From Sphingomonadaceae bacterium (GTDB taxonomy: Bacteria > Pseudomonadota > Alphaproteobacteria > Sphingomonadales > Sphingomonadaceae), in the NCBI GenBank assembly GCA_030147805.1, contig JASBUR010000015.1:1-38410 (forward strand): a DNA stretch of 38,410 nucleotides, in the 5' to 3' direction. Positions 25,913 through 35,593 of the stretch are shown piece by piece; positions within the stretch are counted from its first letter, which is position 1; every line of letters begins with the position of its first letter. Below the pieces are notes generated by a model. That model had not been told where the DNA came from. It did not search any database and worked only from the letters and a program-made list of their open reading frames with translations. Made by a program: the position numbers and the translations under genes.

Positions 25913-27022
25913 ATGCGTTGTCCATCGAAGGTTGCGTTCGTTTGTCTCACGGCTGCCACGGTCGGTCTTGGAACTGCTCAAATCGCGTCCGCTCAGCAGC
26001 AGAAGGCGGAACAAAATGCCGCACCGTCTTTCTCGCCGGCCGCTGTCAACGCGACCGACACGCCCGCGCTGGCGCGAGGCGCGACCGGTCCCGCGGTGCT
26101 CCGCGCCCAGGTGATGCTCGACCGTGTCGGCTTCGCGCCGGGCGTGATCGACGGCAGCTTCGGAATGCTGATGGAGCGCGCGATCCGCGCCTATCAGCAG
26201 GCCAGGGGCGTTCGCGTTACCGGGCGGCTCGACGCCGCGACCTGGGCGGCGCTGCCGCGCGAGAAGCATCCGCCGCTGGCGCGCCTCGCGATCAGCGCCG
26301 AGGACGCGGCCGGGCCGTTCGAGGCCTCGATCCCGCAGGACATGGCCGCGAAGGCCAAGCTCGCCACGCTCAACTATGCGTCGGTCGAGGAGGCGCTCGC
26401 CGAGAAGTTTCACACCACGCCGGCGTTTCTCAAGCAGCTCAACCCCGGCGTCGACTTCCGCCGCCCCGGTACCGCGATCCTGGTACCCAATGTGCGCGGT
26501 GTCGCCTCGATGCCTGCCGGCGCGGCGGCGCCGGTCGGCAACGCCGCGGCGAACCCGGTTACCTGGGAAGAGATGGTCCACGAGCTGTCGGTCCAGCCGC
26601 GCCTGCCCAAGGCGGCCAAGGTGATCGTCGACAAGTCGGACACGTCGGTGCGCGCGGTCGACGCCCAGGGGCGGACGATCGCCTTCTTCCCGGCGACGAT
26701 CGGCAGCGAGAAGGATCCGCTGCCCATCGGCAACTGGACGATCAAGGGCACCGCCAAGCTGCCGCCGTTCAACTATAATCCCGACCTGTTCTGGGACGCC
26801 GAGCCCGGCGACAAGAAGGCGAAGATCCCGCCGGGTCCGAACAACCCCGTCGGCATCGCCTGGCTCGACCTGAGCAAGCCGCATTATGGCATCCACGGCA
26901 CCCCCGAGCCGTCGACGATCAGCCGCAGCGAGAGCCATGGCTGCATCCGCCTGTCGAACTGGGACGTGGCGCGGCTGGCGGCGATGGTCTCCCCCGGCAC
27001 GCCCGCCGTCCTCCAGGAATAG
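25913..27022 (+). CDS. L,D-transpeptidase (YkuD) with peptidoglycan-binding domain
   Basis: A 369-residue periplasmic enzyme forming 3-3 cross-links or attaching proteins to peptidoglycan. Signal peptide to about residue 27 (IASA-QQQ). A PG_binding_1 domain (about 55-115, [21 protein letters not shown]), a LysM-like stretch (150-195, [20 protein letters not shown]) and the YkuD domain (235-369) follow. The catalytic motif is HGTP (His328) then SHGCIRLSN with Cys344. A GGGAG ribosome site precedes the ATG. The M23 gene follows after five bases. Confidence 0.94.
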   Translation: MRCPSKVAFVCLTAATVGLGTAQIASAQQQKAEQNAAPSFSPAAVNATDTPALARGATGPAVLRAQVMLDRVGFAPGVIDGSFGMLMERAIRAYQQARGVRVTGRLDAATWAALPREKHPPLARLAISAEDAAGPFEASIPQDMAAKAKLATLNYASVEEALAEKFHTTPAFLKQLNPGVDFRRPGTAILVPNVRGVASMPAGAAAPVGNAAANPVTWEEMVHELSVQPRLPKAAKVIVDKSDTSVRAVDAQGRTIAFFPATIGSEKDPLPIGNWTIKGTAKLPPFNYNPDLFWDAEPGDKKAKIPPGPNNPVGIAWLDLSKPHYGIHGTPEPSTISRSESHGCIRLSNWDVARLAAMVSPGTPAVLQE

Positions 27023-27027
27023 CCCCG

Positions 27028-27741
27028 ATGCGCGCCTCGACCGTCGTCGCCGTCGTCCTCACCGCGATCGTCACCGCGGCGGTGACGAGCGCGGTATGGC
27101 TGGTGATCTTCAACCTGCAGGCGCGCGACGCCGACCCGCCGGCGACGCCGGCGCGCGACGCAATTCCCGCACCGGTTGCGCGGCCGCCGGCGCCGCCGCC
27201 CGCGACGGGGCGGCCGGTGCTGCCGACCGATGCGGCGACCGCCGCGGATTACCGGGCGCTTGCGGCGAAGCGCCTGACGATCCCGGTATCGGGCATCATG
27301 TCGACGCATCTGACCGATACCTACGGCGACGATCGCGCCGGCGGCGCGCGGCGTCACGGCGCGCTCGACATCATGGCGCCGCGCGGTACGCCGGTGGTCG
27401 CCACCGAGGATGGCCGGATCGAGAAGCTGTTCACCAGCGCCGCCGGCGGGCTGACGATCTACCAGTTCGATCCCAGCCGGTCGTACAGCTATTATTACGC
27501 GCATCTCGACCGTTACGCCGACGGGCTCGCCGAAGGGCAGGCGGTGAAGCGCGGCCAGGTCATCGGCTATGTCGGCTTCACCGGCAATGCGTCGCCGGAG
27601 GGGCCGCACCTGCACTTCGGCATCTTCCGGCTCGGGGCGGACAAGAAGTGGCACGAGGGCGTTCCGCTCAACCCGTTCCCCGTGCTTGGCGGAACCGCGC
27701 CGGCGAGTCATACATTACCCACCCGAAACGAAACCCAGTGA
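27028..27741 (+). CDS. M23-family peptidoglycan endopeptidase (LytM-like)
   Basis: A 237-residue membrane-anchored protein: an N-terminal helix ([21 protein letters not shown]), a Pro/Ala-rich spacer (35-70) and the M23 domain. Zinc ligands are His110 and Asp114 in RRHGALDI, and His196 in HLHFG (His194 is the catalytic His). All ligand residues are present, so it should be an active lysostaphin-type endopeptidase rather than a degenerate EnvC/NlpD-like activator. It follows the L,D-transpeptidase after five bases, giving a small cell-wall operon. Confidence 0.92.
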   Translation: MRASTVVAVVLTAIVTAAVTSAVWLVIFNLQARDADPPATPARDAIPAPVARPPAPPPATGRPVLPTDAATAADYRALAAKRLTIPVSGIMSTHLTDTYGDDRAGGARRHGALDIMAPRGTPVVATEDGRIEKLFTSAAGGLTIYQFDPSRSYSYYYAHLDRYADGLAEGQAVKRGQVIGYVGFTGNASPEGPHLHFGIFRLGADKKWHEGVPLNPFPVLGGTAPASHTLPTRNETQ

Positions 27742-27748
27742 GGACCCT

Positions 27749-28165
27749 ATGACCACCACCAAGAAGACGCCGACGCTCGTCGACAAGGCGAAGAAGCTCG
27801 GCGAGAAGCTGTTCACCAGGCGCAACGCGGCGATCGCCGCTCCCGTGGTTGCCGCCGCGGCGGCGCTGAGCTCGAAGCGCGTCCGCGACGCCGTCGGCGA
27901 AGCCGCCCGCAACGCCGGCGATGCCGCCAAGAACGCCGGCGGCGCCGTCGCCAAGGCGGCCACGCGCAAGAAGCCCGCCGCCAAGACGTCGGCGGCGAGC
28001 GGCGCCGCCGCGAAGCCGGCGGCCAAGAAGCCCGTCGCGAAGAAGGCGGCGCCGAAGAGCGCTGCCGCCAAGCCCGCCGCGCCGAAGGCCGCGAAGCCGG
28101 CGGCCAAGCGCAAGCCGGCGGCGCGCAAGGTCGCTCCGGCGAGCGGTGGCACGCCGACCGCCTGA
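27749..28165 (+). CDS. Histone H1-like Lys/Ala/Pro-rich protein
   Basis: A 138-residue very basic protein. The first 60 residues hold [18 protein letters not shown] and a hydrophobic alanine stretch ([14 protein letters not shown]). The C-terminal 75 residues consist almost only of Ala, Lys and Pro in irregular AKPAAKK-type repeats, the composition of eukaryotic histone H1 tails and of bacterial AlgP/HctB-like proteins. It probably binds DNA without sequence preference. It follows the M23 gene after seven bases and lies 203 bases before dps, another nucleoid-compacting gene. The function is inferred from composition only. Confidence 0.75.
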   Translation: MTTTKKTPTLVDKAKKLGEKLFTRRNAAIAAPVVAAAAALSSKRVRDAVGEAARNAGDAAKNAGGAVAKAATRKKPAAKTSAASGAAAKPAAKKPVAKKAAPKSAAAKPAAPKAAKPAAKRKPAARKVAPASGGTPTA

Positions 28166-28216
28166 CCGACCGCCAGCGTGATCCGCCGCCAATCGGGCGG
28201 AGCGCGAGAAGCCTCC

Positions 28217-28257
28217 AGCGACGCCGGTCGACTCCGAAAGGATCTGCCGGCGTCGCT
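28217..28257 (+). terminator. Stem-loop after the histone-like gene
   Basis: An 11-base arm AGCGACGCCGG and its exact complement CCGGCGTCGCT are separated by 19 bases and followed by CCTTCT. It lies 52 bases after the stop and 112 bases before dps. It probably ends the upstream cell-wall operon, though the T-tract is poor. Confidence 0.5.
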
Positions 28258-28368
28258 CCTTCTGCGGCAGTGATCGAGAAGCTCGATGGCTGTGACCGCG
28301 AAAAGGCGTTGGACGCCGAGGCCGCGACTTGTCATTTCGGGATCTCAACGATCGCGAAGGAGACCGCC

Positions 28369-28845
28369 GTGGCCAAGCCAAAGATCGACATCGGCATCCC
28401 GGACAAGAAGCGCCGGGCCATCGCGCAGGGGCTCTCCCGCCTGCTCGCCGATACCTATACGCTCTACCTCAAGACGCACAATTTCCATTGGAACGTCACG
28501 GGGCCGCAGTTCAATACGCTGCACCTGATGTTCGAGACGCAGTATACCGAGCTGGCGACCGCGGTCGACGAGATCGCCGAACGCATCCGCGCGCTCGGCG
28601 AATCTGCCCCCGGCAGCTACGCCGCCTTTTCGCGCCTGTCGTCGATCAAGGAAGCCGAGGACGTTCCGACGGCGGAAGACATGCTCCGCCAGCTCGTCGC
28701 CGATCAGGAAGCCGTGGCGCGCACCGCGCGCGAGGTGTTCCCGCTCGCCGACGATGCCAACGACGAGCCGACCGCCGGCCTGCTGTCGGATCGCATGCAG
28801 GTGCATGAGAAGACCGCGTGGATGCTTCGGTCGATGCTGGGCTAG
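28369..28845 (+). CDS. dps: Dps, DNA-binding ferritin-like protein
   Basis: A 158-residue member of the Dps family. The GTG start ([11 protein letters not shown]) is chosen because AAGGAG sits six bases before it. Ferroxidase ligands correspond to His40 (in NFHWN), His52, Asp67 and Glu71. The N-terminal lysines (KPK, DKKRR) are compatible with DNA binding. Dps stores iron as a mineral, consumes peroxide and compacts the nucleoid in stationary phase. It is the only clear iron-storage gene in the window and may respond to the same stress signals as the other genes around it. Confidence 0.94.
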   Translation: MAKPKIDIGIPDKKRRAIAQGLSRLLADTYTLYLKTHNFHWNVTGPQFNTLHLMFETQYTELATAVDEIAERIRALGESAPGSYAAFSRLSSIKEAEDVPTAEDMLRQLVADQEAVARTAREVFPLADDANDEPTAGLLSDRMQVHEKTAWMLRSMLG

Positions 28846-29153
28846 GCGCCGCCGCGGCGCGCGAGCGTCGGGGAGGTCGCTAGCGGCCGACCCCGGCGCG
28901 CCAGCGCGCGTGCGGCGATCCGAGCCAGCGCGATATCGACCGCATGCCGTCGCTCACCGCCGCGGCGTCGATCGGCCGCGACAGCTGATTGAAGAGCGGA
29001 GCGAAATCGCCGGCCGGGCCTGAACCCGTCGGGGCGAACCGCTCCGACGGGTTCGCGAACTTACGCATGGGCTACCTGCTGCGCGCCAGCACATCGGCGC
29101 GATCCAGCATCATCTACGCACCAGCCGTCGAGGCGTTCCGCATTCTGGGCGTT
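28846..29153. other. 308-base gap between dps and the M28 peptidase
   Basis: I see no convincing gene here. It holds a GC-rich hairpin directly after dps (28846-28860, GCGCCG-CCG-CGGCGC), a longer hairpin at 29022-29054, and a 62-codon open frame on the minus strand (28880-29068) that I cannot support as a gene. The two convergent genes ending at its edges make it a termination zone. Confidence 0.6.
29022..29054. terminator. Hairpin between convergent dps and M28 peptidase genes
   Basis: GAACCCGTCGG and CCGACGGGTTC form an 11-base stem with an 11-base loop. It lies 177 bases beyond dps and 100 beyond the peptidase stop, between converging genes. It could end both transcripts, but there is no T-run, so this is uncertain. 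Confidence 0.45.
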
Positions 29154-30533
29154 TCAGCGTGCGCCCGTGGCGACGGGGCCGAGCGCGACGTCGCTGTCGG
29201 CGACCAGCCACGTCATCGCCGCATAGGCAGCGACATTCTGGTCGAGCGCCTTGGGGTCGATCTTGTCGAGCGTGTCGTCGGGGGTGTGGTGCAGGTCGAA
29301 ATAGTCGCTGCCGTCCTGCTCGGGCGCGAGCGTCGGCACGCCGATCGCGGCGAGCGCGCCGATGTCGGGGCCGCCGCGGTTGCTGTTGGTGGTATCGTGC
29401 GTGATGCCGAGCGGCGACAGCACGCGCGCGATCGTCGTCATCAGCGGTTTGGCGGTCTCGGCCACGCGGTAGCCGAACTTCCAGATGCGGCCTGCGCCGA
29501 AATCCGATTCGGCCGCCATGATCGTCTTGTCGCGCGCGTGCGCCTCGGCATAGGCGGCCCCGCCGACGAGGCCCACTTCCTCGGCGCCCCACAGCACCAC
29601 CCGGATGGTGCGGCGCGGGCGCTGCTTCGACTCCATGATCACCTTGGCGGCGGCGGTGGTGATGGCGACGCCGGCGCCGTCGTCGATCGCGCCGGTGCCG
29701 AGGTCCCAGCTGTCGAGATGGCCGCCGATGACGACGACCTCGTCGGGCGCCTCGCGGCCGACGATTTCGCCGATCACATTGCCCGACGTGCCCGGGCCGG
29801 TGAACCGAGGAGTCATCACCAGCTTGACGCGAACCGGCTTGCCGAGCTTCAGCAGGCGTTCGAGCTGGTCGCTGTCGGGAAGCGAGAGCGCGGCCGCCGG
29901 AATCGGGGCCTGGCCCTCCGCCCAGCTGGTGCCCCCGGTATGCGGGTTGCGGTGGTAGTCGGTACCGAGCGAGCGGATGAGCACCGCCACCGCGCCCTTC
30001 GACGCGCCGATCGACGGCGCCGAGCGGCGCACCGAGCCGAAATAGCCGTAGGAAGAGCCGTCCTGCGTGCGCCTCATTGCATGCGTCACGAAAGCGATCT
30101 TGCCGCGAACCGCCTCGGCGGGCGCCGCCTCGAGCGCCTCGGTGCTGGCGAAATGGACGATTTCCGCCTCGATGCCCGCCGCCGGCGTCGCGCCGCTGCG
30201 TCCCAGCGCACTGATCGCCAGCGGCTGCGCATGCTCGCCGACCACCGAGGCGCGCTCGTCGCCGCGCACCCACACCGGCAGGTCGAAGGGCTCGACGTGG
30301 ACGTTCTGGAAGCCGAGCGCCTTGAGCTTGGCGACCGCCCAGGCGCGCGCCTGGGCTTCCTTGTCGGTGCCCGCGAGCCGCGGTCCGACCTCGGTGGTCA
30401 GGCTTTCGACGAGCTCCCACGCCTGGTTGTCGGCCAGCGCCGCGTCGCGAAGCCGTTCGGCGGTGGCGACGCCGTCGTCGGCTTTGGCGCCGATCAGCAC
30501 GAGGGCGAGCAGGGGGAGGGCGATCAAGCGCAT
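29154..30533 (-). CDS. M28-family zinc carboxypeptidase (PGCP-like)
   Basis: A 459-residue exported metallopeptidase. Signal peptide MRLIALPLLALVLIGAKA. The catalytic domain has a protease-associated insertion at about 95-235. The co-catalytic zinc site residues are His272 (GGHLDSWDLG), Asp284/Asp285 (GAIDDGAG), Glu318/Glu319 (WGAEEVG), Asp344 (ESDFG) and His416 (LHHTPDDTLD). This pattern is that of plasma glutamate carboxypeptidase-like M28 enzymes, which release amino acids from dipeptides or peptides in the periplasm. The ATG is used because the signal peptide begins there. It is divergent from ettA. Confidence 0.93.
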   Translation of the reverse strand: MRLIALPLLALVLIGAKADDGVATAERLRDAALADNQAWELVESLTTEVGPRLAGTDKEAQARAWAVAKLKALGFQNVHVEPFDLPVWVRGDERASVVGEHAQPLAISALGRSGATPAAGIEAEIVHFASTEALEAAPAEAVRGKIAFVTHAMRRTQDGSSYGYFGSVRRSAPSIGASKGAVAVLIRSLGTDYHRNPHTGGTSWAEGQAPIPAAALSLPDSDQLERLLKLGKPVRVKLVMTPRFTGPGTSGNVIGEIVGREAPDEVVVIGGHLDSWDLGTGAIDDGAGVAITTAAAKVIMESKQRPRRTIRVVLWGAEEVGLVGGAAYAEAHARDKTIMAAESDFGAGRIWKFGYRVAETAKPLMTTIARVLSPLGITHDTTNSNRGGPDIGALAAIGVPTLAPEQDGSDYFDLHHTPDDTLDKIDPKALDQNVAAYAAMTWLVADSDVALGPVATGAR

Positions 30534-30654
30534 GCGGGGGCCTTTCGGAAGCAAGGCGCGATGCCTATCTGAAGCGGGCGCGGTTTGCCAAGCGGACTTG
30601 CCTCGGCTAAACGCCCGCGCCAATCCCCCACTGAATCTGACCTGCGGAGCACCC

Positions 30655-32337
<1,683 letters not shown>

Positions 32338-32357
32338 CGGCGCCGTACCAACCTGTC

Positions 32358-32435
32358 GTCATCCTGACGAAAGTCAGGATCTCGTCGAGAGCGGGTGCGA
32401 ACCCGGTGGGAGATCCTGGCTTTCGCCAGGATGAC
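32358..32435. repeat. Inverted pair of a dispersed palindromic repeat
   Basis: Two 26-base arms (32358-32383 and 32410-32435) are inverted relative to each other and match at 24 of 26 positions; each arm is itself palindromic (CATCCTGACGAAAGTCAGGAT core). The 26-base centre also contains a small inverted repeat (CGGGTGCGAACCCG). A related single copy lies at 38141-38168. Such GTCATCC...GGATGAC elements are common extragenic palindromes in alphaproteobacteria. Sitting between ettA and the converging Tad-like operon, it could act as a two-way terminator. Confidence 0.8.
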
Positions 32436-32466
32436 AGTTCGTTGTGGGAGGGGGCACGACGTCCGC

Positions 32467-33120
32467 CTAACTCGACGCCGGGCAGTCGTTCGCCATCGTC
32501 TGCCAGGCGCTCGACGGGATGTTCGTGGTGTTGGTAAGCGACGGCAGCGCGATCTCGCGCGCCATGTACGACGATCGGTAGGTGATACGCCGGCTGCCGA
32601 AGATCGCATCGAAGAGGGCGTCGGAGTAGATCAGCGGCTGATAGTCGAACGCCGCTTCGGCGACCATGACGTTGTCGCCGGTGTTGAGCATCAGGCCGTC
32701 GACGGTGGCGATCGCGGTATCGCTCTGGCCGTCGCCCTGGTCGCCGAGCGCGCTTTCGGCGTCGAGCGCACCCTCGCAGCGCTGCCAGCGGATCCAGTGG
32801 CCGTCGTTGCTCTGGTTGCGCGTCACCGAGCTGAGCAGCAGCCGCCCATGCTCGGCGAAATCGATCCCCTCCGCCGACAGCCGCGCGCCGAGGAACAGCT
32901 GCTGGACGTCGGCCTCGTCGATGCTCGCGCGGTAGCGCGCCGCGAGATCGGCGGTCGAGTTGGCGACGCGGCTGACCTGCGACTGCGCGAGCGCGAACAT
33001 CACGATCTCGAGCCCGAGCAGCAGCGTCACCATGAACACCGGGGCGATCAGCGCGAACTCGATCAGCGCGATGCCGCGGCGATCGCGCGCCAGCGCGGTG
33101 AGGCGGCTCAGCTGATGCAC
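32467..33120 (-). CDS. TadE-like pseudopilin, second copy
   Basis: A 217-residue protein beginning GTG (VHQLSRLTALARDRRGIALIEFAL) with the conserved TadE pattern: basic segment, RRGIALIEF, then a 20-residue hydrophobic helix (ALIAPVFMVTLLLGLEIVMF). The mature part is extracytoplasmic. TadE proteins are minor pilin-like subunits of Flp/Tad secretion systems. The start overlaps the upstream TadE stop by 13 bases in another frame. There is no other tad machinery gene (tadA, B, C, cpaB) here. It is the last of three genes on the minus strand. Confidence 0.83.
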   Translation of the reverse strand: MHQLSRLTALARDRRGIALIEFALIAPVFMVTLLLGLEIVMFALAQSQVSRVANSTADLAARYRASIDEADVQQLFLGARLSAEGIDFAEHGRLLLSSVTRNQSNDGHWIRWQRCEGALDAESALGDQGDGQSDTAIATVDGLMLNTGDNVMVAEAAFDYQPLIYSDALFDAIFGSRRITYRSSYMAREIALPSLTNTTNIPSSAWQTMANDCPASS

Positions 33121-33710
33121 CGCTCGACCGCCGGTTCGCGCTCGTCGCCGAACGGCTCGTTCTTGATCGTGGTGTTGGCGACGAGCGTCATCCGCCCGTC
33201 GGCGGCGCCGAGCGCCTCGCCCATGAACGCGAAGAGGATCGGGTAGGTGGCGGTCACCTCGAAGAACACGATGTCCTCCGAAGCGCCGAGCCCCGTCTCG
33301 CTGGCGTCTTCGCTCCATTGTTCGTCGCCGTTCAGATCGATGTAGCAGTCGCCGGCTCCCGGCGTGCCGCCGAGCGGTTCGACATCGGAGCTCAGGGGCT
33401 CGGGTTTGTGGACGTCCTCGAAGCTGCCGTAGGCGCGCGTCACGATTGCGATGTCGTCCTCGCCGGCGCCGATCCGCGCCAGCCGCCGGCGCACCTCGAC
33501 GGTGATCTCGTCGGCGTCATGCTGGCCGGTGCCCGCCATCCGCGACGCTTCCTTGATCGCGCCCTCGAGAACGGTCTTCGAATAGGCGAGGTAGCCGATC
33601 TCGATCCCGCCGAGCAGCATCAGCAGCATCGGCGTCAGCATGAAGGCGAATTCGACGACCGCGGCGCCGCGGCGGTCGCGCTTCAGCCGGCGGAGAAGCC
33701 TGCGCAGCAT
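33108..33710 (-). CDS. TadE-like pseudopilin
   Basis: A 200-residue protein with a very basic N-terminus (MLRRLLRRLKRDRRG), then the TadE motif AAVVEFAFMLTPMLLMLLGGIEIGYL and a long extracytoplasmic part. That part includes an acidic calcium-binding-like loop (CYIDLNGDEQWSEDASE). Family role: minor pilin of Tad systems. It begins two bases after the VWA gene stop and shares 13 bases with the next gene, so the three genes form one operon. Confidence 0.85.
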   Translation of the reverse strand: MLRRLLRRLKRDRRGAAVVEFAFMLTPMLLMLLGGIEIGYLAYSKTVLEGAIKEASRMAGTGQHDADEITVEVRRRLARIGAGEDDIAIVTRAYGSFEDVHKPEPLSSDVEPLGGTPGAGDCYIDLNGDEQWSEDASETGLGASEDIVFFEVTATYPILFAFMGEALGAADGRMTLVANTTIKNEPFGDEREPAVERCIS

Positions 33711-33712
33711 CG

Positions 33713-35461
33713 CTATTCCGACAGCCGCAGATAGCCGATGTTGTTGGCGATCGCCTGGAAAACCGCGATCAGGTCGGTCGAATTCTCCGCCTCATAATAT
33801 TGGTCGCTCGTGGTCGCGCAGCCCTTGAGCGCCTTTGCGTCGGTCGATCCCATGTTGTCGCCGAACGCCACGGTCGACACGTTGACATTCTGCTGCTTGG
33901 CCGCCTCGCACAGCATCTGGAAGCGCTTGCGATGCTCGTCCATGCTGTTGTTGTCGCTGTGGATGCGCTTTTCCCAGCTCTCCTTGCCCCAGGCGGCATA
34001 GCTGGTCGGTGGCGACAGCTGGCCGTCGGTCATGAAGACGATGTACTTCTTTACGTCGCGCTTCGACCCGGTGTGGCCGGGCGCGAGATATTCGGTCGCG
34101 TTCGGAAAGGGCGCCTGCGGGCTGATCATCACCAGCCCCCAGTACATGCCGACGTCGTGGAGCGTGCTCCCTTCGGCGACGAGACCCTCGACGTAGCTGC
34201 TGAGCGACGCCGCGCTGTGCTCGCCGAGCGCCTTGGCCTCGGCCGGGCAATTCTGGTTGGGGTTCGATCCGAAGGTCGAGGCGCTCGACCGCGTCGTTCG
34301 CCAGCTGCTGCGGTCGTCGACCTCCCACTTCATCTGGCTCCAGGGCGCGGTGGTCGGCTGCGTGGTGCGCGGACTGGTGCCGTAGCGGTTCTCGAACGAC
34401 AGCGGCGCGGCGAGATAGGGGCGCCATGCCGGCGCCGTCGCGCCGTTGACGACGGCTCCGGGGGCCGCGTCGATGATGTCCCAGGCCCCCGCCGGGATCG
34501 AGCTGGCGCTCGTCGAGGCGCCGATCGTCTGGATCGAGGCGCGCATCTCGACGCAGCCCTTCCACGCATAGGCATCGGCGACGGCAGACCCCGGCGCCCC
34601 GCCCGCCGTGACGTAGGCCTCGACGTCGAGCGGGACGGCGCGCGGGTGGTCGTCGTCATCGTCGTTGCGCCAGTTGCAGTCGTCGTCATCGTCGTTGGTG
34701 CACGGCCGGTAGGGCGTGCCGATGTCGCTCCAATAGTCCTGCCCTGCCGTCGCGATATAGGCGGCGTTCTCCTCCCTCAGCAGGCGGCCGATGTTGACCG
34801 CCTGCGAATAGGGCACGATCCCGACGCGGACGCGCAGCCCCGATACCGCCAGCTGCGTGCGCGTATCGTCGAGCGTCTCGAGGAAATCGGTCGTCGCGGT
34901 CTTGAGCGCGGCGAGGCGTGTACCCGCCATCGATCCGGTCACGTCGAGCACCAGTACCACGTCGATGTTGGTTCCCGAGCGTCGGGCGCAGGATTCGGCG
35001 CCGATGGTGATCGATCGCTTGCCGAACGCCCCCATCACCAGCGTCGGCACCGCCGCCTGCGCCGTCACACACAGCGCGCCCTGGTCGCTGATCGTCGATT
35101 CCACCTCGACGGCGCCCGACTGGAAGATCGGATCGGCGATGGTCAGCCCCGAACCGTCCGACATGTTGGCGGGATAGTTGTTCTGCAGGAACTTGACGAT
35201 CTCGGGATCGGCGGTGTCGAGGCTGCCGTCGGTCATCGCCTTGCGGCCGGCGAGCGTCGCGGCGTCGACCGCCTGCTGCAGCCGGGCCTGCGCCATATAG
35301 GCGCGCGTGAGGTCGACGCCGCCGCCGACCGCGGCGGTGACGGGGATGACGCCCGCTGCCATGAACAGCATGACGTTGCCGCGCGTGTCGGCGGCCAGGC
35401 GCACCAGCCATGGCCAGCGGCCGAGCGTTTTGCGAAGACGATCCCCCAGATGGCTCGTCAT
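33713..35461 (-). CDS. TadG-like protein with a von Willebrand A domain and Asp-rich insert
   Basis: A 582-residue protein. An N-terminal TadE/TadG-like segment (DTRGNVMLFMAAGVIPVTAAVGGGVDLTRAY, about 25-55) is followed by a VWA domain that starts near 165 (DVVLVLDVTGSMAG, a MIDAS motif at 173-177) and resumes at about 470 (KKYIVFMTDG, VSTVAFGD). A large insert between the halves contains two runs of five Asp (257-271, TNDDDDD and NDDDDDH). The chosen ATG, MTSHLGDRL, follows GGAAGCGGGC; an upstream ATG adds 12 residues. Such proteins sit on the outside of the cell and bind calcium or partners. Confidence 0.85.
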   Translation of the reverse strand: MTSHLGDRLRKTLGRWPWLVRLAADTRGNVMLFMAAGVIPVTAAVGGGVDLTRAYMAQARLQQAVDAATLAGRKAMTDGSLDTADPEIVKFLQNNYPANMSDGSGLTIADPIFQSGAVEVESTISDQGALCVTAQAAVPTLVMGAFGKRSITIGAESCARRSGTNIDVVLVLDVTGSMAGTRLAALKTATTDFLETLDDTRTQLAVSGLRVRVGIVPYSQAVNIGRLLREENAAYIATAGQDYWSDIGTPYRPCTNDDDDDCNWRNDDDDDHPRAVPLDVEAYVTAGGAPGSAVADAYAWKGCVEMRASIQTIGASTSASSIPAGAWDIIDAAPGAVVNGATAPAWRPYLAAPLSFENRYGTSPRTTQPTTAPWSQMKWEVDDRSSWRTTRSSASTFGSNPNQNCPAEAKALGEHSAASLSSYVEGLVAEGSTLHDVGMYWGLVMISPQAPFPNATEYLAPGHTGSKRDVKKYIVFMTDGQLSPPTSYAAWGKESWEKRIHSDNNSMDEHRKRFQMLCEAAKQQNVNVSTVAFGDNMGSTDAKALKGCATTSDQYYEAENSTDLIAVFQAIANNIGYLRLSE

Positions 35462-35547
35462 GCCCGCTTCCGATCTTACGCAACCCCGGTGCCCCAAGCA
35501 CCACCGGCGACCATGGCCGGTGCCGGCATAAGGAAAGGTTGAGACAC

Positions 35548-35555
35548 AAGGTTAA
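35548..35555 (-). promoter_or_regulatory. CtrA half-site-like element before the Tad-like operon
   Basis: On the minus strand TTAACCTT occurs 87 bases upstream of the VWA-gene start and is followed five bases later by TCAACCTT. This differs from the CtrA half-site TTAACCAT at one or two positions. CtrA controls Tad pili in some alphaproteobacteria. Weak on its own. Confidence 0.3.
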
Positions 35556-35593
35556 GATCGCCTTGAGCGCATTTCCCCGCTAAGCGCGCCGCA

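Noticed and set aside
27950..28140. Tandem repeat or CRISPR-like array in the Lys/Ala-rich gene
   Set aside because: The repeats are short, irregular and in frame with the coding sequence, reflecting AKPAAKK-type protein composition.
28880..29068. 62-codon minus-strand frame (MRKFANPSERF...) in the gap after dps
   Set aside because: No good ribosome site, it overlaps the hairpin at 29022-29054, and it resembles nothing I know; it cannot be supported without conservation data.
33800..35542. Plus-strand frame of 580 codons opposite the VWA gene
   Set aside because: Shadow frame; the minus strand has clear TadG/VWA motifs.
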